Shown in pieces: positions 12,301-27,300 of a stretch of DNA of 64,000 nucleotides; position 1 is the stretch's first letter, and each line of letters begins with the position of its first letter. The stretch covers positions 1,177,325-1,241,324 of the forward strand of contig JACAXG010000018.1 of the NCBI GenBank assembly GCA_018881555.1, in the 5' to 3' direction. The stretch is from Amblyornis subalaris. Its lineage: Eukaryota; Chordata; Aves; Passeriformes; Ptilonorhynchidae. The notes below the pieces were generated by a model. It saw nothing but the letters and a program-made list of their open reading frames with translations, ran no database searches and had not been told where the DNA came from. A program made the translations under genes and the position numbers.

Positions 12301-15300
12301 CTGTATCCAAACAGCAGCAATAGTTATTTACATCAGTTGAAAACAATTCATCTTCTATTCCTTCTATTTCTACCATCGCTGCAGAATTTCTGTCTGTCAT
12401 ATTTGTCCAAATATCTTTAATAACCCCTGAGCTGTAGCCATCTCCATGTGGACTGCTTTCCCTACACCCTTGTGTAGTTTCATAGTCTTTACTTTCTGCT
12501 TTTTGTTCTAGCTGAATACCACAGACAGATTCTAGCTTAGATTTCTTTTTGAAAATCAAAGTGGGCATTTCTCCTAAAGTTCTAGCTTGTTGCTGGCAGG
12601 TTTCTTCTGGCAAAAAATCTAGTATTTCTTCATCTACATAATTCGAAGACACTCTAGGAACTACATAATTAATATCTTCTGCATTAAATTGCGTGGATTC
12701 TTCATATGGAATATTTAAAGTCTCATTGTCTGAACGTGTTTCTTCCGAGTGTGACCACGGACTACAGGTTCTCGTTGAAAGATTAGAACAGTGTTCATTT
12801 TCATCAAAGGCACTATTTTTGGTCCATATTAGCAATCTAGACTGTGTTTTCCCAAGAATATTAGCAGTGCTACTAGAATCTGCATTTTCATTTCCCAAGT
12901 TGAGTGTTTCAAAAGAAAATGGTAAAACAGAGTTACTGCATTGCACTTCAAACACTGAAAAACAAGAGTTTATACCAGACCCTTCATTAATATCTGAAAA
13001 GAGCTCTTGATTGCCAGCAAGCATGTGTGAATTAAGCATTGTGCTGTCTAGGATGGGGGAGAATCTGATTGGAGAATCTCCTCCAAAACTTTCCCCATCT
13101 GCATCACCAGAACTAGAAGATGAACAGCACTCCCAAAATTGAGCTAAATTACTAAGGTCTTGCAAGAACCACCCTTCAGCACCAACAGAGCTGGTCGAAT
13201 CAGTCCATATTGCACTTTCCCCTTGCAACTCCATTCCATCTAACACTATGCAACATTCTGCCTCAAAATCAGTTTTTTCTTTACTTTTCTGTCGAATCAT
13301 ATTTAAAATCCGACTCTCCCCTTGCATCGTATCTGAGGCACCAGGATCCAACATGGATTGATCAATATCCACTTCATAGAAGTGTGTTAGTTCTGACAGA
13401 TGAACATCATCTAAATATTTGTCGTCCTCTGGTTGAGAACATATTGAGGTCCCAGCGAGGTCAATATCCTCATTTAGAACTGCAGGCATTTCTACAAAGT
13501 GACCATCGATGAAAGTACCTGCTGCGAGGTATGTTTTATGAATATTATTGTTGCTAATACAAAGACCATGCACTGATTCAGACAACTCTTCTACAGCCTC
13601 TGATGTTACTCCACATATATCTTCTCTGTTGCGGTACGTAGTCTCCAGCTTGCTTTTTCTGCTAAGAGGAACAAAGTACTCCGTGATCGGCTCAGTATAC
13701 CACAAGGGCTCTTCTTTATATTCCTTTTCATTTCTGCTGTCTAAATACAAATCTTTTCCCTCACTACCACCAGCTTCTTTTCTTCCAATTTCTTTTAATG
13801 GCCTTTTACCTCTTTTGCACAGTTGTTTGATGGACCCGCTGCTGCTGCTGCTGCTGCTTCCGCTGTGGACTTTTCTGTCAGCCTTTTCACCAGATTTCAC
13901 TGAGAGCCTGCTCTGCCCATTACGCCCTTTTTTATTCCGAACCTCTCTTGTTTTGTGTCTTACTTTAATACATTTCATTGATGTCTTGTATTCACCTTGA
14001 TTACCACTAGAACTAGAGCCAGCCTCACTGGATCCGGACGACCAGGAGCGGGGACGCATCTTTCCCTCAGGCTTATGTCGGACTTGCTTTTTGTACAAAA
14101 CAGGCTTCTCTTCAACAGTGTTGTTAGTAAATTTGTTTTCTTTCTCGTTTTTACTTTTCTTCTGCTGGGTTCTTTCCTGTACAGTGGCAGATACTTTATT
14201 ACTTCTGTCTTTAGTTACTTCACTTTCACTATTGCAGTCCTTTGGAGAAGATGTATCCGTGCTAGTTGGTGGAACAGTGGATGAAGATGAGGAGCTAGAG
14301 TAAGAGCATACTTTGGATTTATTCCATACAGTCATAATTTCCTGCAGGCAAACTGGCTTTTCAGAAAGAGGAGGAAACGCTTCATAGTACCTAAAAGCAA
14401 AACGAAAGGGACATTCGGAATGTAGAGCTTCAGATAGGCATTAAGATTAGAAAGTATTACTAAAAACGCAACAAAACACTACCAGTCTAATTGCCAAAAA
14501 ATCTGGTTTGTACTACACATGCACATGCCACTCATTGCACTATTCGAATTATATCAAACGGAAAATTAAAATAAGTTTTAAAAGTGCTTATTAATATATG
14601 TTTAGAAATATACTGCATATAAATAAAACAATTTCCTTTTCAGAGACTACTAAACATCGCTGTAGAAAGAAATTGTGGGTGCTTACAACAGTGAAGGCCT
14701 GACTCCAGGTTTATTAGATAATGTAGCAATTCACTACAGTCTTCTTAATCATGTTTCATTTAGATTATAAATGAGGAAGTACTGAATTTGAGTTAGTTCA
14801 GTCCTGAATTTCAGTTTTTAAAATTCTCCTTTATGAAATAAGACTGTTAAGTTCTACATAGTTTGATCATCCAGTTATCAAGAAAAAGCTGTTAAAAAAA
14901 GATTAGTTCTTGAGTAGTTTAAGATGCTTAACAGCTTTATGCAAGAAACACAAGATTAAATTATGGTTTTCTGCAACATTTAAAGTAGTACGTGTTTGAC
15001 GGTAGACAGATTTATACTGCATCACATACATTTCAATGAAAACCTATTAAAAATTTTTAGAAGTCAGTTAAGTTAAATGCACATTAGCACAATCAGTTCT
15101 CTGGAGATGTATCATCATTTAGTAACATTTCTACTAGACTATTGGTACTATTAAGAGATACTGAGAAGCATTATAGCTCCAAGAGAGGTCAATGATATAA
15201 CTCCTGGGTACTTGGTAACTAGGAAATCACTTCCGTTATGAAGAGTTTAAAGGTTGTAAGAGAGTTTGTTTGCCATTTCTGCAATAGAAGGCAGCGAGTC

Positions 15301-18300
15301 CTGTAAATCTACATGTCAATTAATGCTGTTTTAAAGGCTTGTGTCTGTTTGACTTAGTCTTAAGTAAACTAAAATATAGTATAGTATAGTATAGTCAAAT
15401 GAAAGCAGCCAGGACTTTGACAGAAATCAAACTAGCCCATGGTACCAAGTGCTTATATTTAAATATACAAGATTAACAAAAGAAGATCCAGGGAAAGGAA
15501 ATGTATTTCTTAATATCCACACAACTCCAGATTCCCCACTAAGTTAACTTCACTGTGTTAAAATATGGGAGTAAAAAGAGACAAGTGTCCCAGATAATAA
15601 TAAGAAAAAAAATGCATACATTTCTACTTGATCCTTTGCTGTGGGAGATAAATCAGTCTCAGGAGTCAAAGAGCCTTCTAACTTTTTGTGAATCTTCTCC
15701 TCTGTTTTGGAAGAAAATTCCAAATGCTTAACAGAAAAATTCAAAAAAGCCGGCGTACTTTATAACAGTATTTAACAAAAAGCACAAGGATGTATACCTG
15801 TAATAATAGTAAAATTTCCATGAAACACTGTAAATAACATAAAGAAATTACAAATTACCACCCAAGATGAAAGTTTTTCACAGTTATGCAGTCCTGCAAA
15901 TCTGACCAAACACAACTGGCCAGCAGCTGCATGCAACCTCACAGCTAGCAATGCCCCCACTAGGAGAATTCCTGCTGAATGTTTAGTTGTTTCATATCCA
16001 AATCCTTACCTCGTTCTTGCATTGCTACAGACACCAAAAATATTTCTTAAAAAATCAACTATTTAACTAAATGGTTTTATCATTGGCCACATCTAACTTC
16101 TCATGTGTTTCACTAAAAGGAAGTATCCTTGCAGTAGTTGGTGTGCTTTGAGTGGGTGCAAAGGCATATTTCCTATGTGAGAGATGACTCTGAAGATTTC
16201 TAATTCTTTGTATTAAAACCTTTAAAACTAAAAAAAAATGCTGTGAGACACACTATTTTTTTAATTTATTTTTTTCAAAATAAATGCTCAACATCACCTT
16301 AGCTCAAGAAGAAACTGTCATATCACAGCACAATGAAATACTAAGAGCTGACTAATGATTAGTGTTTAAAAACAAAAAAAAGGGAATGGAAACAGCCAAA
16401 ATCATGCTTTAAGCAGGTAAATGTTTCTCTCTTATTTACAGCTAATTATACTACACGATAAGCATATTAATTTTACTCTAAGTGTCCAGGCTGCTGCTAT
16501 GTCCCTGAATGAACATTTATGTGCAATGAACTTTCACTGGAGACATCACAGTGTTACATTATGCTCCCTGCCCTAAGCTTGACAACATAAAGCCCCCATT
16601 ATCATTCCCCTAAAGCCCAGAAATTTTAAGTAGTGATGGCTATTTGGATGCTTTTCACAGGAATAGTTACTACATAATTATTTGGAGGCAAATCTACTCT
16701 TTGCAAGCATCAATACACAAAAGAAACAGAATCAAGCCTACTTTATTTTCATTATTTTTGGTAGGGAGCAGGATGTTGAATTTGGAATATTTACCAAAAA
16801 AGCAGGCATGATATGAACAGTTACAGCTCTTCATGAAGAAAACTCCATTTGTATCTGGCCATTTCTTAGGTAAATAAAGCATACCAGTGCAAAATTGCTT
16901 AAACTGTTTGAATGAAATTATTCAAATGCATTTTAAAATGCATGGCCTGTACTAAAAGCTACTGAAATAAAAGCCTACTCTCCCACACCCACTCCCATCC
17001 CAGAATGTTGCACAGTTGATAAATACAATACATGGCCTCAGAAGTTTAAACATTTTTTCCTCACCTTGCTTACTCTGAAGGTCTTTCAGTTTGGAGCAAA
17101 GCTCCTCCACTAATGTTTCAATCCCAGAGCTCTGCACGACAACAAAACCACAAGGGGAAAAAAGAAAAAAAACAAAGAAAACATAACTTACTAAAAAGAA
17201 TTTCAGTGTCATAGAAATATATCAATACAGTAAACACATCTCAGCAGACACGTATTTTTTTTTTTTGCATGGTAACTACATATTAAAACTCAACAAAAAT
17301 TATTACTAGGTATAAATCCAGTCCTATAAATACATTAATTAGAGGTCAAAATGATTCCATGAAACACGAAAATACATCCACACAGAGGTTTCAAACTACA
17401 AGTCACATTGTTGCATTATTGGATATCCAAGGCTTTGCAAAAACTGCATGTCACATTTACTGCGCTGTATTGCTGCGGCTTTAGCCAGGAGTCTCAGGAC
17501 AGAAGTTCAATCACCCACTGATCACTAAGATGCATTTCAAAAAGCTAAGCCTGATCCTTTTGGCTGCACAATTTATACCTGTGGGAAAGGGAATGTTAAA
17601 AGGATACAGAAAATCAGGCCTGAAGGTGGAAAGGAGAACAGCAGGAAGACGTACACACATAGGTGGCAGAGACAGAGAGGAAATGCTTCCACAGTATCTA
17701 TATGCAAAACCCATCCCATAGTCTTATCAATTTACAATCCCTACGTATTTTTTTTTAAACATTGTGTTGTTAGCTCAGGAGAGCAGAGGGAAAAATAAAC
17801 ACCTTCTTCACCTTCCCTATAAGGCTCGATTTTTTCCTCCTTTATTCCTCTACATAAATACTGAAATACTGAAAATAAACACACACGCAAACCAGTCCAA
17901 TATATTACCCACAGAGGAAAACTCCATGCTATTCCAGTGGAATAGAAGTTGAATTCCAGTCAGTGAAATACTAAACGGCAACCTACAGCCTGAAATGACC
18001 ATTCCTGTTGGAAGGAAAACTAGGTGAGGTGGGTACTGTGTAGATACTTGCGTTCTCATTAATTCGATGGTCGGGGATAACACTTCACTCTTTCCATAAC
18101 TGCAAACAGAGCTGGAATCACAGCTAAACACAGCAAACTGAAACTGGTGAGGAGGATACAAGAGGTCTCCTGCACGTCACCCTACAGACAGACAGGACTG
18201 GTAATGAAGGAAGACCATGCAGCTTATTGTATCCTGTGCACAGTTTCCTCAGTATCAACTTCATCATCATTGGAACTCCAGTTTCAATTATACTTGGAGA

Positions 18301-21300
18301 AACTTAATCAAACCCCCAAGAAAATTATCTTATGTGCATATAGTTATGGCACATGTTTTCTCTCCAAAAGTAATGCTGATCAAATATCAAGTTACAGAAA
18401 TGCACAGAAAAAAGTTTCATTTGCTGTGTCACCAGGGTGGTATAAAGAGTTCATCTTTCCAAGATCTAAGAGTTTCTCATCTTTCCTGATTACTGTCCAG
18501 AAATTGCTGAGAAATGTGAATATATGTTGCTAAAGCACAAGAAAATATTATGAAAAAGAGAATACTAATTTATACAATCAGACTAGATTGTTTAATTCAC
18601 TGTCAGAAAAACACACTTGAAAAATCATACACTGAAGCAATGATTTATATCCTAACTTCTAAACTTTAATTATTTGCAGCCAAGTGAGAAAGAAAGCAAT
18701 TTTCTATTCCTAACTGCATTGCTGCACTGAAGTGCTAAATATAAACCTTTATGCCACACACTTAACTGAGGATGACTTAGCAATATCAAACTTTAGAAGG
18801 CATCTTCTACATCAGTAAATTTACCAACATAAATTAAATCATTTAGCAAGAACCAAGCAGGTCAGTAATATGGATGAAGCTATGCACTTATAATAATTTG
18901 TCACTTTATGCCTATATCACTCTTGACTCCCCCCTCCTCCCCCCAAAAGGTCAACAGAGGAGGAGCTGACCTTGGTTTTCCTTAGCTCCCCAAACCGTCT
19001 AATCGAACAGACACCTGTGGGAAACACTCCAAGGAATACAGACTTACTTCCTTAACTTAATAATAACACCATGTCAAAAAAATGCCCCAAACCAGCAATA
19101 ATATGCTTACCATTATACCGAAGAAGTGAAAACTTTTGGAATCTAATGCTTCATTTCCTCCTGTACCATGAAACTAATACTTGAGTCAGCTGACGTGCCG
19201 CCTGCTGTCCTGCACAGCGCTGAAGGAGACAGCGCTCACTTTAAAAAAAAAGTGGGGGTGGGACCCACTGTGCAGAACACCAAGTCTCTGGAGACCCCCT
19301 GCTCAACTTCTTACTGCAGTATATGAAAACACGCTGCAGACGTAACGTAACAAATGCCATGGAAATTATTTCATATATGGCACTGGAGTTCTCGGAACAT
19401 GAGATTTAGTCACTTTTTTATTGTTTACATGAATGCGTTGTAGCTGTAATAACCCCACTGTCAGAAAATAAGATGTTCCAGGCACTGGCTTCGTTCAATA
19501 GGACACAATTAGCTAACAAAACTAGGTGATCTGCCTGAAGTACTTCACTGATGTTCAAATTTAAAGATAATCCCCATACAGTACAGATACTGGAGTACCT
19601 TACAGACATTTTGCAATATGGAAGTTTTAATGCCCAATTATGATTGCTTTTGTAACTCCATCGTGAAAGGCTTAGATCTCAAAATTGTCCTTCCCAGATT
19701 TCTACTAACCTGTTTCTCTCATCCAGATTACAAAGGGCAGCCTGTTATTTTTTAATTCATACTTTTCATTTTGTATAACAATATTTCCTCCACACCAAAC
19801 ACATTTTATTCTGTTCTACTGTTTTTAACATATTTCTCTTTCCTTCCCCTGCTTTAACGTATATCCAGTTTCACCAAAAGTTGTTCTTTTGGCTTTTTAT
19901 CAGCTGGCTGCAGTAAGGGAAGGATTACATAAAGGATAGGTGTTATGTTACTGGCACAGGAGTGATGGTGCTAACAGATAAATTAAGCTTCTGAACTCAC
20001 CCAGCATGAACAAGAACAGTCAATCTGACTGCTGGAGTTACAGGACTCCAATAGCCAGTGTCTTCCTCACTGACCACCACGACTCTATTCAGAGCCTAAT
20101 TAATGCAGTTCTGCATAATGAAGAATGAGATCAATTTAAAAAAAAAACCAAAACAGCAAAGCTCACACACATTTTTATATATATTTGTAAATATGTTTTT
20201 TAGTTTTGAGGGGGTTTGGAGGTTGAATTTTTTTTTTAAACACACAAGCACATACATATATATAATGTCAAATCTTAAATCAAAGACTTTTTGAACACAC
20301 TCTACTTTGGAAGCAGAGCAGTGAGAGATGACAAGTGCTAACTCATCACCTTACAGCAATCCAATTGCTTTCATTTGTACATCCACACCTCTGTATAGCC
20401 GCAGAAAATGTTCCCAGAAGATATTAAATCCATAGGTGTAGTTACTTCTGAAATGGTTCTTTTAAATTTAAAATACTCAATTCAATTGTGAACCATGGAA
20501 AAACTCAATATTATGCGAACCAAATTCAAATCCACTAAAAACTGTTGTCTATGTTAACAGCGGGCATCGGCTTCTACGTTTTTAGAGTTTTGAGTAAGAA
20601 GCTGTGAAACATTAGCTCCTCTCATATTCTTGACAAATCACTTGAATTCTTGCTGATATTCATCTCTGCTAGCAGGTTACTTCTGAATGTTGCATACAAG
20701 CACAGCACAGTCACCATCCAGAAAATTTAACAAGTTTTCTCCTGAATTTGATCACAAACAGCACCACTATTATTTCACATAATTATACTATGGCATTGAG
20801 AATAGCATTTTTCAGCAAAATTGTTCACTTTCACCTCTTCCTGTCACCCAGTAATGATGTCTGGTTATGGGTCTCACACTTCTGACAAAAAAACGCCATG
20901 CAAACATATACTTTGTCCTGCAGATCTGTACATATGCAACAGCCAAATCTTCTGGACAAAAAAAAAAATTGAAAACAAAATTCTGATAGCCAGTACTTAG
21001 AATGAGACTTCCACATCTGATGGACCATGAATACAGAAACCAAAAAATTCCATCAGATTGTACAACTCAAAGTGAAGTGTTGTTTGGGGAATTTTGTTTG
21101 GGTTCAGGTTTTTGGCAGGTTCAGTTTTTTTGCTTCTAGTCTAACGTAAGTTAAAAGCTTCCCCAAGAAGCTTTGAATTGTGCAATGTAAATATTCACTA
21201 AATACAGCTTCTTACTTCAGGTCTGTAAGGTATGGGGAGAGGTCCTTGCTCCTCTTTAAGCTTTTTGAAAAGCCAAAATATTACACTTCCTTCTACCTGA

Positions 21301-24300
21301 ACAAGTAAAATAATCACTCATTTGTTATTAGGGTTTTGAGAGCTTTCTAGTTTACACTTTCAAAACAACTCCTCATTTGCCTTTCCCAAACATACAGAAT
21401 TGTTTAGGTTGGAAAGGAACTCTGGAGAACATCTACTCCGAACCCTTGCCTGAAAGAGGATAAACTAGAGCAGAATATTGACACTCCTTTCACAAAATAG
21501 AAGTTCAAACAATCTAGAAATTAAAGTAAATCAATATATTCGTAGTTTCAAATCATTGATTTAACAGGCCATAGGGCTCTCCAGAGGAGATGGTACTCTG
21601 ACCGTACCAGGACTGTTTTCTTGGCATGTCTCCTGTCACCAAGTGCAGGATTAGGTAGCTGTTCCATATGAATCAGCTGTTAAGCCACGTGAACTGAGTA
21701 AGGCACAAAATGTGATTCACTGCAACCACACATCTATTTCTATATTTTGTAGGATGATGAGAGAAAGTTAAAAGTCTAGGTTTTCCTTTTTTAACATTCT
21801 GACACAGTATAATTCATCTGGTTACAAGTACTCTCACAAGAGGTGCTCAAGAAAGACTAAAAAAGGACTAAAAAAGTATCTCGGCCCAAGATCAGCACTA
21901 TGTGAATAAATGAATAAATAAATCAATCCATCAGAACAGCAGCCTCCCTGGGGTGTTCAATCCAGGTAGAGTTCAAAGGAATAAAACAAGGTTCCAGCTT
22001 GCATTATGGGATTTTCCTCCATCCTAATAAGGTGGATGACACTAAGAAACATTTGTACTTGTACAACCTTTTTCACCCTTTAGTAGTAAGAATACAATTA
22101 AATCTTCATCTGTTTGCTTGAATACATAATGATTTACAACAAACATATTGGACCTAGTCAGAAAAACAGATTCTATTTATTAACTTCTCTTTTGGGGCTC
22201 ATGAATACTTGATCCAAAGTAATCTTCAATAAATGTGTGACCTCAGAATATCAACTTCTAAGCAAACTGACTTAATATCATGAAAGTCCAAGCAATTTCA
22301 AGAAATAGGAGAGCAATAGCTCTCCAACAAGGAAATAAAAATACTTGCTTGCAACTGTCTTAATCCTGTCTTTGGAGTTAAAACAGCATTAGGAAAGGTA
22401 AATTATGTATCTAGCACATAGCTAGGATCAGGCTTAGAGCTGTAATTCACCATTTCACACAACACCTTCTAAGAGAGAGAGAGAGAGATAATAAATAGCA
22501 CATGTTATTTACTAATTCTAGATAAAAGAGATCATCTGCCAGCTCAAATTAACTTCAAATGAACATGCTATCCCTAAATGTAGGTTACTAGAGCAGCTAA
22601 TCTGACTTCTTTAAATCTGTTATTTAAAACTTAATTCTTTTAACTCCCCCCCATAGCAGGCTACATTGAAATAAAAGTTATACCCCCAAGAAAGGATAAT
22701 TCCTCACTGGAAACTATTCTTCCTGTTTATTATTCATCACTTATAAACAAACATGCCAACTTCAAAGCCACAACAGACTTGCTATCCTTGTAAGCAGTGC
22801 TGCTGTGAGATTTCACTTAATCACAGTACTTCAGCTTGCAGATGCTAAAATGTTCTTATCTGTATTATCAATGAAATGGGAGAAACTTTTAAAGTGTGTT
22901 TCCACCAATTATGCAAAAGCTCTTTTCTGCATCAAGTGAAATGCAGAAAGGACACTTGAATTTTCCTTAGCAGGTACTCTGCCAGATTTGTTCAAGTTCG
23001 CTTGTATATCATAAGAATTCATAATGGACCCCAACTCAAATTTTCAGTGAAAATGATTGTTCTACATTAAGGAAAATTATAATCTAATAATACTGCCCTG
23101 TGATGGAACACAAGGCATTACTCAGGAGAGCTCTGTCACCAATTCCTCTGGCATTTTCCTGGCCATGCCTGTGTGCCTGAAAGACTGTGCTGCTCCTTCC
23201 TCAAAGAGCGCATTCCCCAACTTCCTTTCTTCCCAGGCTTATCAGAGAAGCTGCTGCGAGGACAGAACTGCCTTGCCCCAGTTTGCTCCCATTTTCATTG
23301 TGAATACATACATGGTGAAGTAACTTCCAATCATACTGAACACCTACTTTCAGCCTCCAAGACAGTCATCTATACTATGGGAAATACTTAATGCTATGAA
23401 GCAACTTTTTTGTAGACTAAACTCCCACAAAGAACTTCTCCAGTTCGATATGTACCTTTTCTGTATCAAGAAAACACATACAAAAATTGAAATAATTAAA
23501 ACTTTTGTCAACTTCCATTACTGTCACCATTACAGACAGCGAAGCGGCTTCAGTAACATGACAAATCATATATGTGGTAATATGAAAATCTGTTTAAATG
23601 CCAAAGTCATAGAGAAAAAGGAATTGATTTATTGTAATTAATTTATTCTGTGATGGTTACCTTGGCAAGACAAATTACTTCCATTTTCTATATGGTATCT
23701 GAAGTTATTTTTAAAATCCTTTCCTAACTAATGCTGTGTGTTCTAAAAACAGCTACTATATCCCTTTCCATAAGGACAACTGGATACAACCCAAAAGAAA
23801 GATAATATTAATTGAATTTGTGAAGTATTTTGGCATTTCCTGGTAAAAGGCTCCAAACAATCATCCTCAGACAAACAGAAATGCTTATGACAGAGCTAAT
23901 CAGGATATATGCTTTGGAACCTTAACTTCATTTTTTTTGCTTTAATAAATTCAAACTTTTCAACCTGCACTTCACCTTTCTGATTTGTTAAGATGGCTTT
24001 TACACAACTTGCTTCATTCTTGCGCTGTCCTGCAGCTTTACATCAACACTCTTGTTCGTGTCACTTCTAGTTATACGAAGATGTGTAATTTAAATCACTT
24101 AAGAAACCACTTAATGTTTACAACCTGATTCCCTGGTACCTCATTGTAGTGGTCAGCGTGTATTACCTAATTAACACTGCCTTACGTTAGAGAAGCAGGG
24201 AACAGCAGGAATAAATCAGTGATTAAAATGAATTTTAAATCATCTAGTTAATGTGCCGTTCTGCTTAAGAAAAGAAACACAGTTCCCGCCCTACAAACTC

Positions 24301-27300
24301 CGTAAGTCTTCTTTCCTCAGTTCTTGTGTATCACTGTTGCAAAGGTCAAGGCAGATTATGCAACAGTGCCTTGGTCTAGCTGGCACACAGATACGATAAT
24401 CATTGGAGACAACATTAATCGATCAGAGTAACCCATCAATAAAAACATGCTCAGTTGTGCAATCATAACCCTTGATTCATTTGGCCTGATTAGGAGATTA
24501 TTTCTTCAAATAAGGTTTATATGCATAACTGTAGTAAGTGCATGGATGCCCCATCCCTGCAAATGTTCAAGGCCAGGCTGGATGGGGCTCCGAGCAACCT
24601 GGTCTAGTGGGAGGTGTCCCTGCCCATGGCAGGAGGTTGGAACGAGATGATCTTTAAGGTTCCCTCCAACCCAAACCATTCTAGGATTGTATGATTCTAT
24701 GAAAATCTGACAGTTCTGCAGTTTGAGTAAGAAAGACGATAAACGCTAAGAAAATTTCAACAAAATCTTATTTTAGACACATCAAGTTTATGCTGAAAGT
24801 AAGGCACATTTGAGAATAAAATTACCATTTAAAATTTTTAACAAAACTGCTCACTAGAGCCACACTTGTACCTCTAGGTGCTCCCAGATGATAGCATAGG
24901 TATCAGAAGAGTTATATTCCCCCCTCATAACTCTACGTAAGCAAAGCCAATGCTCTATGCTGTTAGCATGCCCACACCTGACTACATTTAAAAGAAATTA
25001 CTGTTACAAAGTTTCATCAATTATGTTTCCATGTTACCCCCAAGCAGTAATTTCTTAGAATAGTGGGATGGAAGGCACTGTGCGTTCTTGTCAAATACAT
25101 TAGAGCAGTTCTTTTTCAAAATTCATCATGTAATCTATCAGCCAAGACTAGCTCTTACTTTAATATGTTGTACACAGTTTCATGTGGCAGTTAGCAGATT
25201 TTGAGAGCTTCATTAGTTCAGAAAGGACATTGCTTGAATCCCATTATGACATGCCGTGAGAGATCAGCAGCATCAGACATCAGGAATGTCTCAGGATGTG
25301 CCGTGGAACAGCATAGGTACACTGGGAGAAGGAAAGAAGTCTTGGAGCACTGGTTTCATCAGTGCAGAAAGTAAGATCCATAGGAAGTTGTGTCCTTTGC
25401 TCGTTCTTAAAATGCCCTCACACACTTCAGCAGAAGGACACAGCAACTGCTTTAACTGAAACCTGGCACCGTCCTGGGGTGCAGCTTCACGTGTCACACT
25501 GCAAGCGTTCAGTGAAATAAACACACTCCAAAGGAACCGCAACAGCACAGCTGGAGACCTGCTCGCTCTATTGAGCAATGCAAACTTTAGCAGAAAACTA
25601 GTCAGGTAGAAGCTAATTAAGCTTGGATTTATGACCAATGAATAGGCACATCAGTGATTTCAGTATTATTACTAGGAAATATACCTATTGCAAAGTCATA
25701 CGTGTGTCAGTCTCCATAAGTAACCTCTAATTCCAACCTTGCTCGTAGTATCCACCTTGTAAAAAATAACATTAATTTTTAAACTCTTAATTTTTTAATA
25801 AATTTCTGAGTCTCAAAGATACTGCTTTCAGTCTTTTTACTGACAGTAGCAAGAAAAGTAATGACAAGTTTCATTATTCAAATCCAAAATAATTTAGACT
25901 TTCAGAATTATGAGGTTTTAAAGAAGAAGAACAAAAAAAACCCCTCAAACTACAAAAGAACAAACGGATCTATGTTTCACATAGGAATTACAAACAACAA
26001 CAACAACAAAACTAAACAAGAAGTTATTTAATGTTGACAGATCAGCTGGATTTACTTAAAATTTGAGGCAGTAATTTCAGGATAAAATTTCTTATTTTCA
26101 TCAAAGGACTTTAATATTCTCCAGTCCTAAATATTATCTTTTTTCCCCCCAACATTTCATTTGAATGGATATCCCTATTTGACCAGTTAATTGTAAACCA
26201 ACATTTTAGAATTTCTTCCACACTTTGGCAGGATAAAAATTAAGATAAAATCTCTACTCAAGGTCACTATTAACAAGCTTTTTAAAATTTGAGCAATTCT
26301 TCAGCACGTATTTAAACTGCTATTTATTCAAGTGTTTCAGAAAAAGTAAACTTTAGAACTGCAGTAAGAATAGCAATTGATTGCTACATTAAAGTACTTG
26401 TACTAAAAGTTCTTCTCACCATCATTCTGTCTCCATTTTCTGGCAAGTTGAAATGCACTTACATTTCCTCTGCTCCTGACTGCATCAAGAGCATCTGCAG
26501 CCGAAGTCTCATTCATACAAATACACACAATTTGAGACACCAAAATGCTTGTCACACAGAAAATACTGTCCTCAGAACATACATACATTAACAACTTGCA
26601 TTCTTACATTTACCAGATGGTATCTGTCAAAATCAGGCCTCCCCTCACAAAAGCACTTAGTCCACAACAGGCTTTGCCACTGCAAAGACACAGTGAGGCA
26701 GAGCAGCTTCTCTGACTCGTCATTCTCCATAACACAGGAAATGTTTTAGAAATAAACACCAAACCATAGGCTTCTTGTAGTCAAATGTTTGTTTTCTGCA
26801 CCATGAAATTATAAGCAGGACCTTGGATTTCTGTCTCAGATTACTACAGCATTACTCTTTTTAATAAGAGAGGAAAAACTGAATTCAAGCAAAACTAAGC
26901 TATCAAATGAAGTACACCCTAAGAATGAATACTGTGGAAATGAAAATCCACAAGAGATGATTTCAAAATATTTGTTTCAACCACTAAATGAAAGTCTAAC
27001 AGAATAGTACTTATTGCTATCAAGCCAATTTTCATATAATCTATTTTATTACTTCCTCTCCCCATCAAGCACCTTTTTGAAGCGATCACCCAATTTTAAG
27101 GCTTTTGATTACTGGTAGGGGGAGGGAGGCAGACAGTCTGTCATTTCTCAACACATTACTGGTTTAAGTAATTAAATGCGAAAACCAAAATTACATTACG
27201 CAGCTCTCTGTAACTTCCTATGAGAGTTAGAAAAGTTACTATTGACCCTCATTACCTTTTCATCCTCTGCACACTTGTCTCTTTAAAACAGATCAGGCTG

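Noticed and set aside
13548..14000. 150-codon plus-strand frame opposite KIAA0232 exon 5
   Set aside because: It is antisense to a conserved coding exon and its serine/leucine-rich content mirrors the coding strand.
14333..14335. ATG at the head of the 1102-codon frame as the KIAA0232 start
   Set aside because: The upstream 191 residues, spread over exons 1-5, match the human protein, so this methionine is internal (residue 192).
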